From assembly GCA_032164245.1 (NCBI GenBank), contig JAVMKO010000010.1, positions 29,152,189-29,216,188 on the forward strand: DNA of 64,000 nt. Reading direction: 5' to 3'. This document shows, piece after piece, positions 48,326 to 60,650 of the stretch; positions within the stretch are counted from its first letter, which is position 1; every line of letters begins with the position of its first letter. A model generated the notes under the pieces. That model searched no databases. It saw only the letters and a list, made by a program, of their open reading frames with translations, and was not told the DNA's origin. The position numbers were made by a program, and so were the translations under genes. The DNA comes from Sternotherus odoratus. Its lineage: Eukaryota > Chordata > Testudines > Kinosternidae.

Positions 48326-51300
48326 TTTATTTTTCTTTCAATCTTACAACAATCTTTAGCAAAACAAGATCAGTTAAGTTTTGTGATTGAAAGTGATTTA
48401 TTATACCATGCACCATTGTTTACAAAATATGGTACTTAAGTTTTATTTAAACATCTGTATATAGCTCCAGAGTAGAAAAGTGACTAGTTTCATTTCTCAA
48501 CAGTTTAACAGAACACACTAGCATGGACTGTGAACACGACTTATTTGTCAAATTCAAGAATGTTCGTACTCTAGCTGTTTCAAACCACAAAATCCTATTC
48601 TTATTACTCAGACACCCTATCATGTGTACATACCTGTACACCTACAGCAGAACAATGAAAAAGCAAATTCTTTCTACTTAACTACATATATATTTTTAAA
48701 TGGCAAAAGAAACTATCCAATAATACTGGATTATAATACTGTAGGCATAGGTGGAATGGGAATACAGTGAAGTCCTAATAGCTAAGATGTATAATCCACC
48801 ATATTTCTCTGTATAATGTAATAGAAAAGAATACATTTTTTACAAGTAACTGGAAAGTTACTTTGTATTTTGAATCATGCATAATGGGTGCGGGAAGAAC
48901 AGTCTGCAGGATTTTAATTTAGTGGTTTGGTTTACATAAACACACAATGTGAGCCATGCATAACAAATGTTTTGCACATATGTACAGAACCTTGAAATTA
49001 TTTTTTTTAAATTCTGTAAAAGAGTTATAGTGAAGAGACATGAAAGCACTAAAGATGTTAAACATACAAAAAGACGTTTGGTCATCAATTTTAAGTTGAT
49101 CTTTATTATTTTCATTAAGGGATTCATTTCCAAAACAATGGCAGGGATGCACACTTAAATCCTCATGCACACTGTTTCGAAAGTTGGCCCTAAATGTTAA
49201 CATTATTTGTTGACACATTCCAGCTTTTGAAGGTCGCTCTGTATTTGTCTGGTGTCACCTGGTGAAGATACTGAATGTGTGTAACATTGCGTGTTCATTT
49301 CAAAAAGTGAACATTAGTGCTCTTGAAAGCTGCCAGGTTAAGCAGCACTCAAAATCCTTTATTTGCCCACAGAGCAGGATGAACAATAGCAAAGCAAGCT
49401 TCCCCTTCCACTGCCTCCTACTATATGCACCTCACTCCTGTTCTGTGGGGATTTCTAGGGATGAGAGTACAGTTTAGTCTTTATTGCCAGTTTAAATTTT
49501 TGGCTCTCGTTCTCGAGACAGCAGCAAGGATGCCAATTGAGACGTAAGCACCAGGCTACAGGGAGCTCGACTGAAGCCACCAACTCATTTCACATAACTT
49601 GCCCAACAAAACAATTCGAACAAATGGTATCTCAGATTTTACATACTTGCAGTTCAAAACAGTAAACAGTCATTCAATGTTACTGTACAACTTTTACACC
49701 CCAGTAATAACACTTAATACTAACTGCAGGAACACAAAAAAATTAATTTAACCATCAGCAACATAATTTCTTACAAGGAATGGGCCTGCAACATTGCAAG
49801 TCATCTCTACTCCTCCATACACTTGTCAGCTACGGGGAATGTCTTGAACAGCGGTTCAAAAGTTAACAGGTTTCTCTTCATCACCTGAGGGCTTTTGTGC
49901 ATTCAGTATGAAAACGTTTATAACGTCACTGAACTGGTCTGTAATTAAGGCTCAAAATAGCAAGATCTTCACAAATGGTAGGCTAGCAAAATGTTCCACC
50001 CTAGTATTTTCAATATTGCGATACTAAGGAAGAACTTAAACAAGTTTACAAAAATGGACAGATTTCATTTAATGCTTGAAAACAATTGTTTTTTTAAAGA
50101 AGAGACACAGATCTGGTTAGAGACCAGCTCCTCCAAGAAACTGACAGCAAACAATCAGAACATTTAAAAAGTTGGTCTGATTTGTATATTCAAATATACA
50201 TTGTAGTAGTAAGTATAACAGAAATACAGAACATGCAATAATATGAAAAACTTGTCTAGTAAATTCAAGTATAAGGCAAGAGGTGCAAGTAAGAAATTTA
50301 CTGCTTGTACTATGCATGCTAGAAATGTTTTAACATACAACTGAAATAATTCTGAAGATCATTCCACATTTCTCTAATAAGCATAAGGCCTTGTTGCATA
50401 TTTGAACTTACATGTTTTGCTAGTTAAACAAACAAACATACATACATGTCTTTCAATATATATCTAACCAAGATTTTCAAGTTACATGATATGCCTTGAT
50501 CTTATTCTGTTTAGGTTTAACACTATACAATTTCTTTATAAAGGAAACATTTATTGAAAAGCAAAGTATCTTTAACCAGATTTCAGTTACGCCAACAGAA
50601 AAAAAAAGTTGTGAAACACCACCTCCCCCCGCCCCCAATATTTTAACCTTTTTTACATGAATAGGACTGAAATAGAAGATTCCTATCCAATTCTAAATAA
50701 ATATACCATCTAACGGTTGAATAGAAGGGTATTGAAAGCTGGCACTTACACTGCTACTGCAACTCTCACTCCTTTATTGCCAAGGAAAGGAATGTGTGAG
50801 AGAGTGAGAGATTTAATGACCTTTGTTTGAATTCTTGTTTTATGCTGCTCTCACAAAGATAACTTTTAGATCAAACAGACATTCTGATGACTGAAAAGTT
50901 TGAGAAAGAAGATTATAAACAAACCTAAATAAAATGAGAAAAAAGCAAGAAAAATCCATCAGGTCCTCTAACCAACCTTCTAACAGCCTACATCACAAAG
51001 TGAAATAACAGCAGTACCCAACAAGCTTTTCATAATCACAATGCCAGAAACAATGCTAAGTGAATAACACTGTCTGTTTCCTGAGCTCTCTCGTGGATAC
51101 ATATGTATACAGCATTCACAGCAGCATAGTTTTGGAAGTGTGTTATATGGTTTATTTTCACAAAAAAAGAATTTTAACCAACTTCTTCACAGGGTCTGTG
51201 GTCTTTAGATTTATCCGATGGATTGCTAAACATTTGTTTTCCCTTCTAAGAATACTGTAAACACTGAAATAAATAGTTTATATTCATGAAAATAGTTGTT

Positions 51301-52268
51301 CCCTTGGGTGCTTTTCTAAAATTGAAACATCATCCTAGTTTAGACCCCAATCATGGAGAAAAATAGGACTTCTTAAAAAAACAAAACTTTACAACATACG
51401 CAACAGAATATATCTGCTACATGTTTGTGGGACTCCTGTGATGAACTCCATCCTCCTTAACAGCTGCTTGTAATTTTTTGAGAAGCTGTGTCCAGAAGAA
51501 AAACAAAATGACTGAAGTTGATGGACATTTCCCTCTGCATTAAGGGGAATCTAATAATATAAAGCAGCTGTTCAAAATAAATACAACCGTTATGTTTTGC
51601 ACTGTAATTAGTCTAACATATTAAATGAGTATTTGTTTTCTATTTTAAGTACATATACACCCATTTTCTTTTTAGCTATCCTATTTTCATGCTGCCTTTA
51701 AAGAAACAGAGCAACGTGAAAGCTCTTGCTGTGTTCCATTCCATATCCTCTTAGCTGTAACACAAATCATGGCTGATTTATTCATGACAATACTATGAAA
51801 GCCAGTTTTGTGCATCTGCCTGAAACTGAAAAATTATGTCTTTTCATGCTGTGGGGCTGTGCTATAAAAATGTATAACTATGTTCAGTATAATATACAAG
51901 TTCAGAAATGAGGCAAAATGGCAGATTAAAAGAGCAAGGACTTTTCTATGCTACTTCACATATAGGCACTGTGATGAGGCATTTCAGAAGAACAATTGGC
52001 AGCTCAGCTGTTTAACTGATTGAAAGAGATATTAATTTTAAGTGCTCTATACAGCTGCATGAACACAGGTGTAAGTAGAACTGTTTGGCCTCCAACACAA
52101 AAAAATATTTTTGAAAGAAAGTGCTGAGGTTTGGAAACCTGTCCTGCATATTTCCAAATACTACTATTTAACATTCAGTTTTAAAGGATTAATAAAAGTG
52201 TGTTTGAAGTTCACCCCCTCAAAAAGCTTTGGTCACGATTCCAAGAGAGCGTAAGTCAATGAATTCTC
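48326..52268 (-). other. TBC1D2B: Probable 3' UTR of TBC1D2B (left limit uncertain)
   Basis: This follows the TBC1D2B stop codon in gene sense. The stretch is AT-rich and almost free of the transposons that crowd the neighbouring regions, as expected for a constrained long 3' UTR. Candidate polyadenylation signals (AATAAA on the minus strand, TTTATT as printed) include 49480-49485 and 48326-48331; which is used cannot be told from sequence. The region has many A/T-rich and ATTTA-type motifs. Confidence 0.45.
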
Positions 52269-52464
52269 TCAGCTATCTTCTTCATCATCACTGATAAGGT
52301 CCCTTTTGTCCAAGCTGGTTTCCCGTTCACGCAGGAAGTCTTCACGAATGGCTTCAAGTTCAGTTAGCTCCAGACGCACTTTCTCCAGGTGGTAGGTCCT
52401 CCGGTTCCTGATCTGACGCAGCGGGAAAGGATTCAGATCCCCAAAAGCAATGTTGATCAGTTTC
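52269..52464 (-). CDS. TBC1D2B: TBC1D2B last coding exon and stop
   Basis: The acceptor (AATCTTTCAG) precedes 52464 and the TGA stop is at 52269-52271. The first G completes an Arg codon begun in the previous exon (AG|G). The 64 residues read KLINIAFGDLNPFPLRQIRN, then RRTYHLEKVRLELTELEAIR, then EDFLRERETSLDKRDLISD, ending DEEDS. It is helical and heptad-like (VRLELTELEAIREDFL), then an acidic tail. NPFPLRQIRNRR and the DDEEDS end fit TBC1D2B rather than TBC1D2, from memory. TBC1D2B is a PH- and TBC-domain Rab GTPase-activating protein of the endosomal/autophagic system. Confidence 0.92.
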
Positions 52465-54378
52465 CTGAAAGATTATCTAGCATTAGACAATCACCATGGA
52501 ATCTCTATGGCTTTTAATGGCAGATTTAAGCTTCATTCACTTTAATGCTTTATACAGAGTGTGAAATGTATCTCTGGCATAACCCTCCACATGTACCTGG
52601 TGTGTGTCTTGGATGAAATGTTGAAATTTCAAGATAGCTTTGGAAAAGAAGCAGTTTTAAAATGACCACTCTAGTTACAGAATGTCCCCTTAAATGCTGG
52701 CCAGATTGCAGAGCAGCTGTTAACTCTACACTGTGCTATGGTTTTAAGAACATTGAAACATTGTGAGTGGAGGTGTAACCAAGCTTTGATTAATAAGAGT
52801 TTCATCAACCAGGGCGCTTACTGAATATTTAGGAAGTAAATATTCCTTCTTTCAGATCTTCTGCTTTAGTTCTGCTGAAATTAATTCAATACTATTGCCT
52901 TGAGAAATCTGACATTAGATTACGGTACAAGTACAGATGCACTGCACTTTCAAAATAAATGGGCTACAATAGATGAAGTCTGCATTTCATAGCTCCAGAA
53001 AGTACTGCACCAGTGTCCTTGTAAAAAAAATTACTATAATTCTATTTAGCCTATTCTTGTAGGAGAATAAGCAATATTGCTGATTTGCAACTGTGATAAA
53101 ACAGATCTTTAATGATTATATGTGACGTTCTCATTTTCCCCTTAATAGCTCATTTGAGTGCCTGATAAACTGATCCCAACTGCTACTGAAATTAATTAGC
53201 TTCTCTTAAGAGGGTCTGCAGTTTACAGACTGAAAGGCTGGGATTTTCCTACATTAATATTGTACAAGACTCAGAGTTCTTATAGGTTAAAACAATAATT
53301 TTCTTTTCTATGCATACAAACATCAATAACCTCTCACTAACTATATACTCTAAAACAGGTCATCTAAGGTACAATTTTTATCAAAGTGAGACAATTAGGT
53401 ATACAACTCTTATTTCCCTGTAGATTATTCTGAAGCTGCAACAATGTACATATTAGTTGGGACTTTTCCAATTAGGCAGCTTAAACTTCAGAAATGTGTT
53501 AGTGCCAATTAATTATTCCAGCCCCTTGAAAATGTCCAGGACTCACATGATGGAATGTCTATCTTTTCTGAAATTACAAATTATTAAATAATTATGAATA
53601 GGATGATGAGAGTCCAGTCTTGTGAAAAAAAACACATCTATAATAGTCATTTTTCATCACTTCGCTTTACAGGTTCAAAAATATTTTTTAGAAGTAAACT
53701 GTAAAATGGTGAACTTGAGAGGCTAGAAGGGCATGAATCATGTAGCTTAATTTACAAAGTAAATGAATTGATTCATCTTAAATCCACAAGGTGGCACTGT
53801 ACTACTATAAAATATTTTCATACAAGTGTTAATTTTAAAGTCACAACATAGTGTGTATGTATTACGAAGCTTTTGTACACAGACATGTGCCTTAACTTAA
53901 ACCATCAGAGAACATCAGTCTCCCATCCTTAAGATAAAAGGAATATAATTTTTTTTTAAAGTAAATAGTTGGGGCCCCAAATTTTACAGACTTAAGCCAA
54001 TCTGGTTTAGTAAACATGCCTCGATAATACAAAAAGGTTTCTGTTGGAGCTGCAGGAATCCAATTTTAAAAATCAAAATTGAATTCCATCACTAGGTGTT
54101 AAAAACATTTGTAAAAAAAAAAAGATCCAGCTTGACAAGTCTTGTAAACCCCAAGATTGAAATTATCTCAAAGAAAAGAGCACCATTGTTTAAATTAGGG
54201 AGGGACAACAATTCAGTCTGCAAACATCAGTTTCTGGCAGTGATGTTGCGGAAAGCCATTTTAATTGAAAGGAGATTGTAGGTTAAAAATTCTGGGAATA
54301 CTCAAAAGGCGCAGGCTTAGTAAGCACTAGTTCCATTGACCTTTCTGTTGCTTTGTGTATATAAAAACATTTCCATGC

Positions 54379-54650
54379 AAGGTGGCTCCAAGGTTTCTGT
54401 TGCCCCAAGCGCGAAAGTTCCATGGCACGCCTGAAGGTGTACTGGTGTACCGCGGATTTGGCGGCATTTCTGCGGGAGGTCCATGGGTCCTGTGGCCTCC
54501 TTGTCACCGCCACTGAAATGCTGCTGAATCAGCAGCAGCCACGGACCTCTCGCAGCCATGCCGCCCAAGACATCCTGTCTGCTGCCCTGACAGTGAACAT
54601 CAGGCCGCCCCAGGCACACGCTTGGAGCGCTGGTGCCTGGAGCCGACCCT
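54379..54650. mobile_element. hAT-like MITE
   Basis: Left end AAGGTGGCTCCAAGGTTTC and right end (GGTGCCTGGAGCCGACCCT) are diverged inverted repeats of a 'GGCGGCTCCAGGC' family I recall in turtles. CCCCAAGCGCG and CCCCAGGCACACGCTTGG are its typical subterminal phrases. No clear 8-bp duplication. Confidence 0.65.
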
Positions 54651-55514
54651 GTTTCCACCCACTTCCCCAAACCCACACACACTTTTCCCCACTTGTCGGT
54701 TGGGAGTCATGATCACCATTTTCCTTTGGCCAAAAAGAACTAAACACAACTCTCTGCAATCATTCCTTAAGTCGTCATCATCAAACAGGAGAGGGGAAGG
54801 AGTCAATGCTGAGGTACACAAAACAGTCTAGTTCCATCCCCTCAGAGCCACTTTATTCTGGGGAGCCAAAGCCAAACTTCCCTCTCCTATGGGGAAGCGC
54901 AGAAGATTTTCACTGGGTCAGCTCCTCACATTCGTCTTTAAGCACGGGGTGAACCTATACAGACAATTTAGTCTATTCTTCCATTCAAAACTCCCAAGCC
55001 ATACAGGGAGCTCTGAATAGGAATCAGATTTTAAAGCCTAATTCACTTGCAATCATAAATAATGCCCTATCGCCCCCTAATTTTAGCTGTTATCAGAGAA
55101 CAGCCAAGAATGTTAAAAAAGTTGCAAGTGTATTACTATTGTGTCAAATTCTAATCCAAACTGCTATTTTATTAAAAAATTTTTTTTTTGCTATTTAACT
55201 TACCACCCTCCCTGTATCACATTTTTAACATTAGGTGCTAAACTGCACTCCCTATGCAAAGAAGAATTAAAGACAGAATAGCACCTTTAGCACGGTCTAG
55301 TTCCCATCATCTCAAATGCACACATGCCAGAATATAAAATATTCTGACAACCCAATGCTTGCCTATATACATGTATTAGTAGTACACAGGGTATCCTTGA
55401 TTCAATAGGGCATGTCCATGTATCTTACTTTATGCTTGGATTATAAATTGTGTGTTTTTACTGTACCTAGCACAGTAAGAGTAAATGGCAACACTATAAA
55501 ATAAATATAGTGGT

Positions 55515-56405
55515 GGTGGTTTGTCCATCGATTCGATGAGGACCACTCAGTCATCCGTAAATTGCTGGGGCTGATTTTGTCTGTGTGCGCGCAGATGGCT
55601 GATGAGGCCAATCCTTGCACGAAAGGTCCGATGACAGATAGGACAGGAGATGAGGAGGACATCTCCAGCAGGGTTTCTGGCACGGGCTTTTCTGGCTTGC
55701 CTCTTTTGTTCTGCTGCAGCCGTCCTTTTGGCCTCTCATGATTCGGCACCTTTATATACGGAAGAGCGCCATGTCGTCTGATTCATTGCGCTCTGTTCCC
55801 AAGAGTCAGGATTGATGTCAAACGCTTTGAGGGCGACTTTAAGAGTGTCTTTGAAGCCCTTCTTCTGACCCCCATGAGACTGCTGTCCTTGTTGCAACTT
55901 GCCATAAAAAAGTCGCTTTGGTAGCCGATGGTCTGACATACGGACTACGTGCCCTGCCCAGCGTAGCTGCGACTGCATCAAGATGGTAAAGATGCTGGGC
56001 AGGTTTGCTTGGGCGAGTACTTCAGTGTCTGGGATCTTGTCCTGCCACTTGATGTTGAGGATTTTCCTGAGGCTTGTTGTGTGGAAGTGGTTCAGTTTCT
56101 TGGCATGGCGCTGATACACAGTCCAGGTTTCGCTGGCGTAGAGCAGTGTGGGAAGAACAACCAACCGCCCAGTATACTTTCAGCTTGGTCTGGGTGGTGA
56201 TGCCTCTTCTATTCCAGATGTTGGTGTTTAATCTGCCAAAAGTTGCACTGGCTCTAGTGAGCCTGATATTCACCTCATCATCTATGGTGGCATTTTGGGA
56301 CAGTGTGCTTCCAAGGTATGTGAATCTGTTCACTGCATTGAGTCTCTGGCCGTTAATAGTGATATTGGGCTCAACATAGGGCTTCCCTGGGGCCGGCTGA
56401 TGCAA
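55515..56405 (-). pseudogene. Non-LTR retrotransposon ORF2 C-terminal fragment, frameshifted
   Basis: One minus-strand frame reads INGQRLNAVNRFTYLGSTLS then RLTRASATFGRLNTNIWNRR. After a frameshift near 56165 another frame continues VVLPTLLYASETWTVYQRH, then SQLRWAGHVVRMSDHRLPKR, then LFYGKLQQGQQSHGG. A third stretch after a further shift gives CPICHRTFRARIGLISHLRA, a C2H2-like zinc knuckle. 'FTYLGS', 'LLYASETW', 'RWAGHV.RM' and the terminal C..C...H finger are typical of the region after the reverse transcriptase in a widespread animal LINE group. It is dead (shifts, no upstream RT) and antisense-neutral within the TBC1D2B intron. Confidence 0.85.
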
Positions 56406-56691
56406 AACTTCATATATATAGTAATATATAAATATAGTAATATGGGGTTAAACTGCCAAATTACTTAGATGATGATGCTTTTATCAGCAGCTACTTTTTT
56501 GCTTTTGTATTCTGAATGGTGGAGTCTTTCACCTACACATTTTAAGGAAGTGGACAGATAAAAATTAAAACAGTGACTAGAAATCTCACTGGGTATTCTT
56601 CTGAACAGATGCCATTCATCTAGGTGAAGTGTCTCATTTGTACCCCAACACAAAATATTGTTGATATTAAATATATTTAATAAGTACTTAC

Positions 56692-56813
56692 CTAGCATCA
56701 AGAATGGTGCGAGTGAAGTATCGGAGGTACTTGAACATGGACATTGAATCTTGCAGTTTTAAGATCTCCTCTTCTTTGTATTTAAAAAGAGACAGGGCAA
56801 AACGGAAAATGAC
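56692..56813 (-). CDS. TBC1D2B: TBC1D2B penultimate coding exon
   Basis: A 122-base exon. The acceptor (TTGAACATCCAG) is before 56813; donor AG|GTAAGT has its intron starting at 56691. It begins on a codon boundary and ends with two leftover bases. It reads VIFRFALSLFKYKEEEILKL, then QDSMSMFKYLRYFTRTILDA, and codes the C-terminal helices of the TBC (Rab-GAP) domain. The catalytic Arg and Gln fingers are encoded upstream, beyond the right edge. Confidence 0.93.
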
Positions 56814-58171
56814 CTGGATGTTCAAAAAAGATTTAGACAGTATATACACATTACATTCTGAAAACAATTATTCACACCTTCATTTTTATTATAAAACTGA
56901 TTTTTAGAAATGTTGTGGTCTTCTGCATTAATGTGCGCAGTTTAGCCTAATGGCAGCTTTCTGTAGGGGAATCAGCTCTGTTTGTGGTGCTCAAACATTT
57001 TTTCCCCAGGTACAATAATAATTTGGGCACCATCTAAACTAACATCCAAAGGCCTCTGAGCTCCTTACAAAAACTAATCTGTAAAGCAAAGACAATATGG
57101 TCTAATAAGCCACCAGAGCTGTTGCAGAGTTGAAATAATAAAAAAGGTTCTGCATTATATTAAAAAAAAGTAATTGGCTTTTCAGTGCCTGAGACCTCAC
57201 AATCTTGTCTTGTGGGCTATTTGAACACTTGGGAATAGAAAGCCAATTCAACTTTTGCCAACAGCTGGTAGGAGTTACGACAGTGTTGACATTCTCTCCA
57301 TGATGGAATGGGTTCAGCAGGCCTAGCACATTGCAACTCTATCCAGGTGTATCTTATCACAGCATTGTGGTCTTTTGAAAGTTATTCTAAACAAACACAC
57401 ACACAAAAAAGCCACCCTGTAAACTGGAATGTTCACTTAAGAGAAGACTATGGCAGTGAACTTACTACTCTTGCCTATTTTCCCCCCATCTCTCTCTCCC
57501 CTCCCCGGTCCCATATTTGCTTAAGTGCTGTGTTCCTGTTGTATCTGAGTGTCTGAGAAAAATAAAACCTTTTAAATAGAACTGTCAGTTTTATTCAGCT
57601 ACCATTTCATATGTGGGTTTCTGCTGAGGTGGGTACATTTATAGACAACTGTTTGTCGTCTCTTTTTAATGCTGTAATTTTTAGTTAATGGGTAAGGTGC
57701 CCTGAGCACTAGATGGGGGTCTACAGAAAATAAAAAGAAGTATTTGCTGTAGGGTGACATGAAAACAAATGCCACCTCTCTACTCTCAGCCAAGTCTTGA
57801 ACTTTCCTACACTCTAAAATAGAGGTATCTATAATCCAAGAAATACTGGTTAGATATCTGGTTATTTCTCAAAAAGGACTTTGATGCATTTAGATTGTTC
57901 CCTCTGGAAACAATCTAAATACTTTGTATTGTTCTGCTTAAAGAGTCATGGAAAATTTTTAAGACCCAAAATTTAGACTTAAAATAGAAGAATTTGTTGG
58001 CTGGAAAAGCGGTTTTGTAAATTTCCTCCTTGCTCCATTTTCTGACCAGCTCTTAGAACTAACACACTCTTGTGAAATACAATCCATCCCCCATCTTGAA
58101 TTTCTCAACACCATAGTGTCTTGTTACAACATCTGATATGAACTGAAAAACATCTAGCTCATTCAACTCAC
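56814..58171. other. TBC1D2B: TBC1D2B intron, no recognised feature
   Basis: A 1.36-kb intron with normal splice signals. No repeats I can name. Confidence 0.7.
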
Positions 58172-58357
58172 CTTTGATCCCTCATATAGGAAAGAGTCCC
58201 ATATTTTAAAGAGGATGTCACTGACCACGCTGTCCACAAATACCACCAGAAACCAGTTGAAAGTTATGAGTGAGTAGTCAACTTTGTATTGTTCAAAGTG
58301 AGCATGCAACCGTGGCAGTTTCTCACTCATTAAATCCTTGAACACTCGCTGGTCAAC
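58172..58357 (-). CDS. TBC1D2B: TBC1D2B coding exon (TBC domain core)
   Basis: 186 bases, exactly 62 codons in phase 0. Acceptor CTCTTTAG before 58357; donor AAG|GTGAGT. It reads VDQRVFKDLMSEKLPRLHAH, then FEQYKVDYSLITFNWFLVVF, then VDSVVSDILFKIWDSFLYEG, then SK. 'LITFNWFLVVF', 'FKIWDSFLYEG' are conserved TBC helices shared by TBC1D2 and TBC1D2B. The wording here is closer to TBC1D2B as I remember it. Confidence 0.93.
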
Positions 58358-58669
58358 CTAAAGAGGACAGACATGCTATTACTGCTGCTAAGAGCTTACA
58401 TAGCTCTGTACGTGTTTCAAAGCACACCATTTTTTATTAGACATTTATACTGTAGTAATACTTAGTCTCAGTCAGGTCTGGGCCCCCATTGTACAAGGCA
58501 CTTACATATACTAACCAATCTAAACTCACAATAGCACCATTGTTGGAAGCAAGTATTATCACCTCCATTTTACCCAATTTCTAAGAAGTAGCTTTCAAAG
58601 TCAGGATTAGATTGAAACCATATTTCAGCAGCAGTTTTCAAGACCTTTTTATTTTGGCATAATGCATAC

Positions 58670-58787
58670 CTGAGAGCCTAGCAGAGTTTTAGTATAATAA
58701 TCACGAGGCATGAAAACTTCCACTATTGTAACCAGACACCAAAAGGCATCTTCCTGTTCCAAGTAGAGAAGTGCAATTGCTACCAAT
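58670..58787 (-). CDS. TBC1D2B: TBC1D2B coding exon (TBC domain)
   Basis: 118 bases: one base finishing a codon, then 39 codons. Acceptor TTTATTTTTAG before 58787; donor CAG|GTATGC at 58670/58669. It reads LVAIALLYLEQEDAFWCLVT, then IVEVFMPRDYYTKTLLGSQ. 'LLYLEQEDAFWCL' is a hallmark TBC-domain motif just after the Gln-finger region. The 312-base intron to the next exon is short. The preceding exon was not found to the right, so the gene continues beyond the window. Confidence 0.92.
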
Positions 58788-60352
58788 CTAAAAATAAAGA
58801 GAGAGAGAGTTTTGAAAACAAGCCCGCTAAGACGCAAATCAAATCTATTAAAATAAAACCTTACTTTTTGTGCCTCAAAGAAGAGCAGACCAATAATGGG
58901 CTACACTAACCAATTTGCTAAATGCATTAAAAATCATTAGGATAGCTGAAACAGGAGGCATGTCTTGGGTGTCAATACTTCTATTCAGGTAAATAAGTGA
59001 ACCAGTTGAGGCAAAAGGAAGCAAACTGATTTACTGGAGGCCATTCTGTCAGTGGCCTGATCAAATTAAAGTAATAGGAACCTGTTGGTTCCAAGGCCAT
59101 TGCTGTGGTTCTTAATCTGCACAGCCTCCTTTAATGGCATAGTTGAAAATAAAGATCCTCCTACACTTTATACACAAAGGAAGTCCTGTGCATTATTTAA
59201 ATAGCCATCTGTAACCAAATAAAAGGAGTTAAAATTTCTTAAAGCTATTGTTTTATGTACACCACCACTGCCAGCTTGAAATCTACCATAATTTTAAAAA
59301 TGAGCAAAAAGTAATTTCTAAGGATTATGCATGCCCGAGACCCCATGCCAATATTTATGGATTTGTGATCACAAGTTACTTAGAAAAAATCTCCCCCCTT
59401 TTGCTGTGTGTTTCACATAAATAATCAGAGAAAACGAACGGACTATATAGGGGAAACAGTGACAATGATTACACATAGTTCGGCAGCAAACTCACAAAAT
59501 AAATTAACAGAAAAAAGGTAATCAGTATTTCTCTCCAATCTCCTCCAAGTTATAGTAATTATAGGTCTTAGTTGAGAAATTAGGCTAAAAAATTTCAAAT
59601 TGAAGCATGATTTTAAGTTGAGATGTTCCTTTAATTTCCAAGTTATTTAGTGAGCTTTCTAAGAGTATCTAGCATCTAGTGAAATTACTGTGCAGCTTTT
59701 CAAGGTATTTTGTGATATACTAAGGCCCATTCCTGCAAGCTGCTTTGGCACAGGAGAACCTTTGTGCCTGCAGAGAGTCCCACTGTAGTCAATGGAGTAC
59801 CATGCATTTGCAGGGATCAGCCCCCATAAAGCATCTTGTACGTTTGGAGCCTTAAAAGTTTATTTGCCAAAAGCTATGGAAAAAAATACATGGATTATAT
59901 TTTGTGGTACAGAGTTATAATCGTCTGTCTTTTCTGATAACCGAGAGAAGTGAATTTCATTTTTGCCTTTTGTGAAGAAGCTGGGATGGCCACTGAATCA
60001 GAAAAAAAAAAAACACAATTAAGGAGAGAACTGTTTGAGGAAAAATTACCCTAGGGCTCTATTATAAAGCATTCTAAGCGAAGGAGCTTCAAGAATGTAA
60101 CAGCAAGTGTGGCATATTCAGGGCTTCCGAAAAAGTAATTGGTTGGGCTGTGTGGTTTGAAAAATAAAATAAAAATACTAACACTTCGGTCTTACTTTTC
60201 CATTTCATGAAAACCATAACATGATCAAAGGATATTTAGGTGCATTTCTGGTCCTGTTTGCATAGTCAAGGGGAGCAATGAAAACCAAAGCTACATTAAG
60301 TGCACAGAATATTAGACTTGACTTTTCTTTTTCAAATCCAAATGCCTTAATC
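58788..60352. other. TBC1D2B: TBC1D2B intron; weak old repeat only
   Basis: GGCCCATTCCTGCAAGCTGC ... GTAGTCAATGGAGTACCATG (about 59725-59825) resembles an old dispersed amniote repeat. No further TBC exon was seen. Confidence 0.4.
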
Positions 60353-60650
60353 CAGTGGTCCCCAACCTTTTTGTGGCCAATAGCACATTTATGTTTTCAG
60401 AAGAGCGTGACGGGCGACAACACTTTTTCAAGGGTTATATTGTATTTGTACATTAAATAATATGAAAATCATATTCCATAATATATGAATCTATCCTTAC
60501 TTCTCTGTTGGTGCTGGTGGTGGTGCTGCCTTCAGAGCTGTATGCCCAGTCGGCAGCCACCCTTCTCTGGCCATCAGCTCTGAAGGCAGAGCAGAGCGCA
60601 GTGGCTGCTGGCAGGGTTCCCAGCTCTGAAGGGAGTTAGAAAATGTGGTT
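60353..60650. mobile_element. hAT (Charlie-like) element, left end
   Basis: CAGTGGTCCCCAACCTTTTT is a textbook hAT left terminus, followed by GTGGCCAATAGCACATTTAT and GGGCGACAACACTTTTTCAA. The right terminus was not found, so the right boundary is approximate. Confidence 0.7.

Larger units (their letters stand above)
52465..56691. other. TBC1D2B: TBC1D2B last intron
   Basis: A 4.2-kb intron containing a hAT MITE (54379-54650) and a LINE fragment (55515-56405). The stretches 52465-54378 and 54651-55510 hold nothing else I can name. Confidence 0.8.

Noticed and set aside
52269..58787. Assignment to TBC1D2 (Armus) instead of TBC1D2B
   Set aside because: The NPFPLRQIRNRR segment and short acidic end fit TBC1D2B better as remembered; an alignment would settle it.
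58649..58837. Open frame extending beyond both ends of the TBC exon
   Set aside because: The clear acceptor at 58788 and donor at 58669 define the exon; flanking residues are intron read-through.
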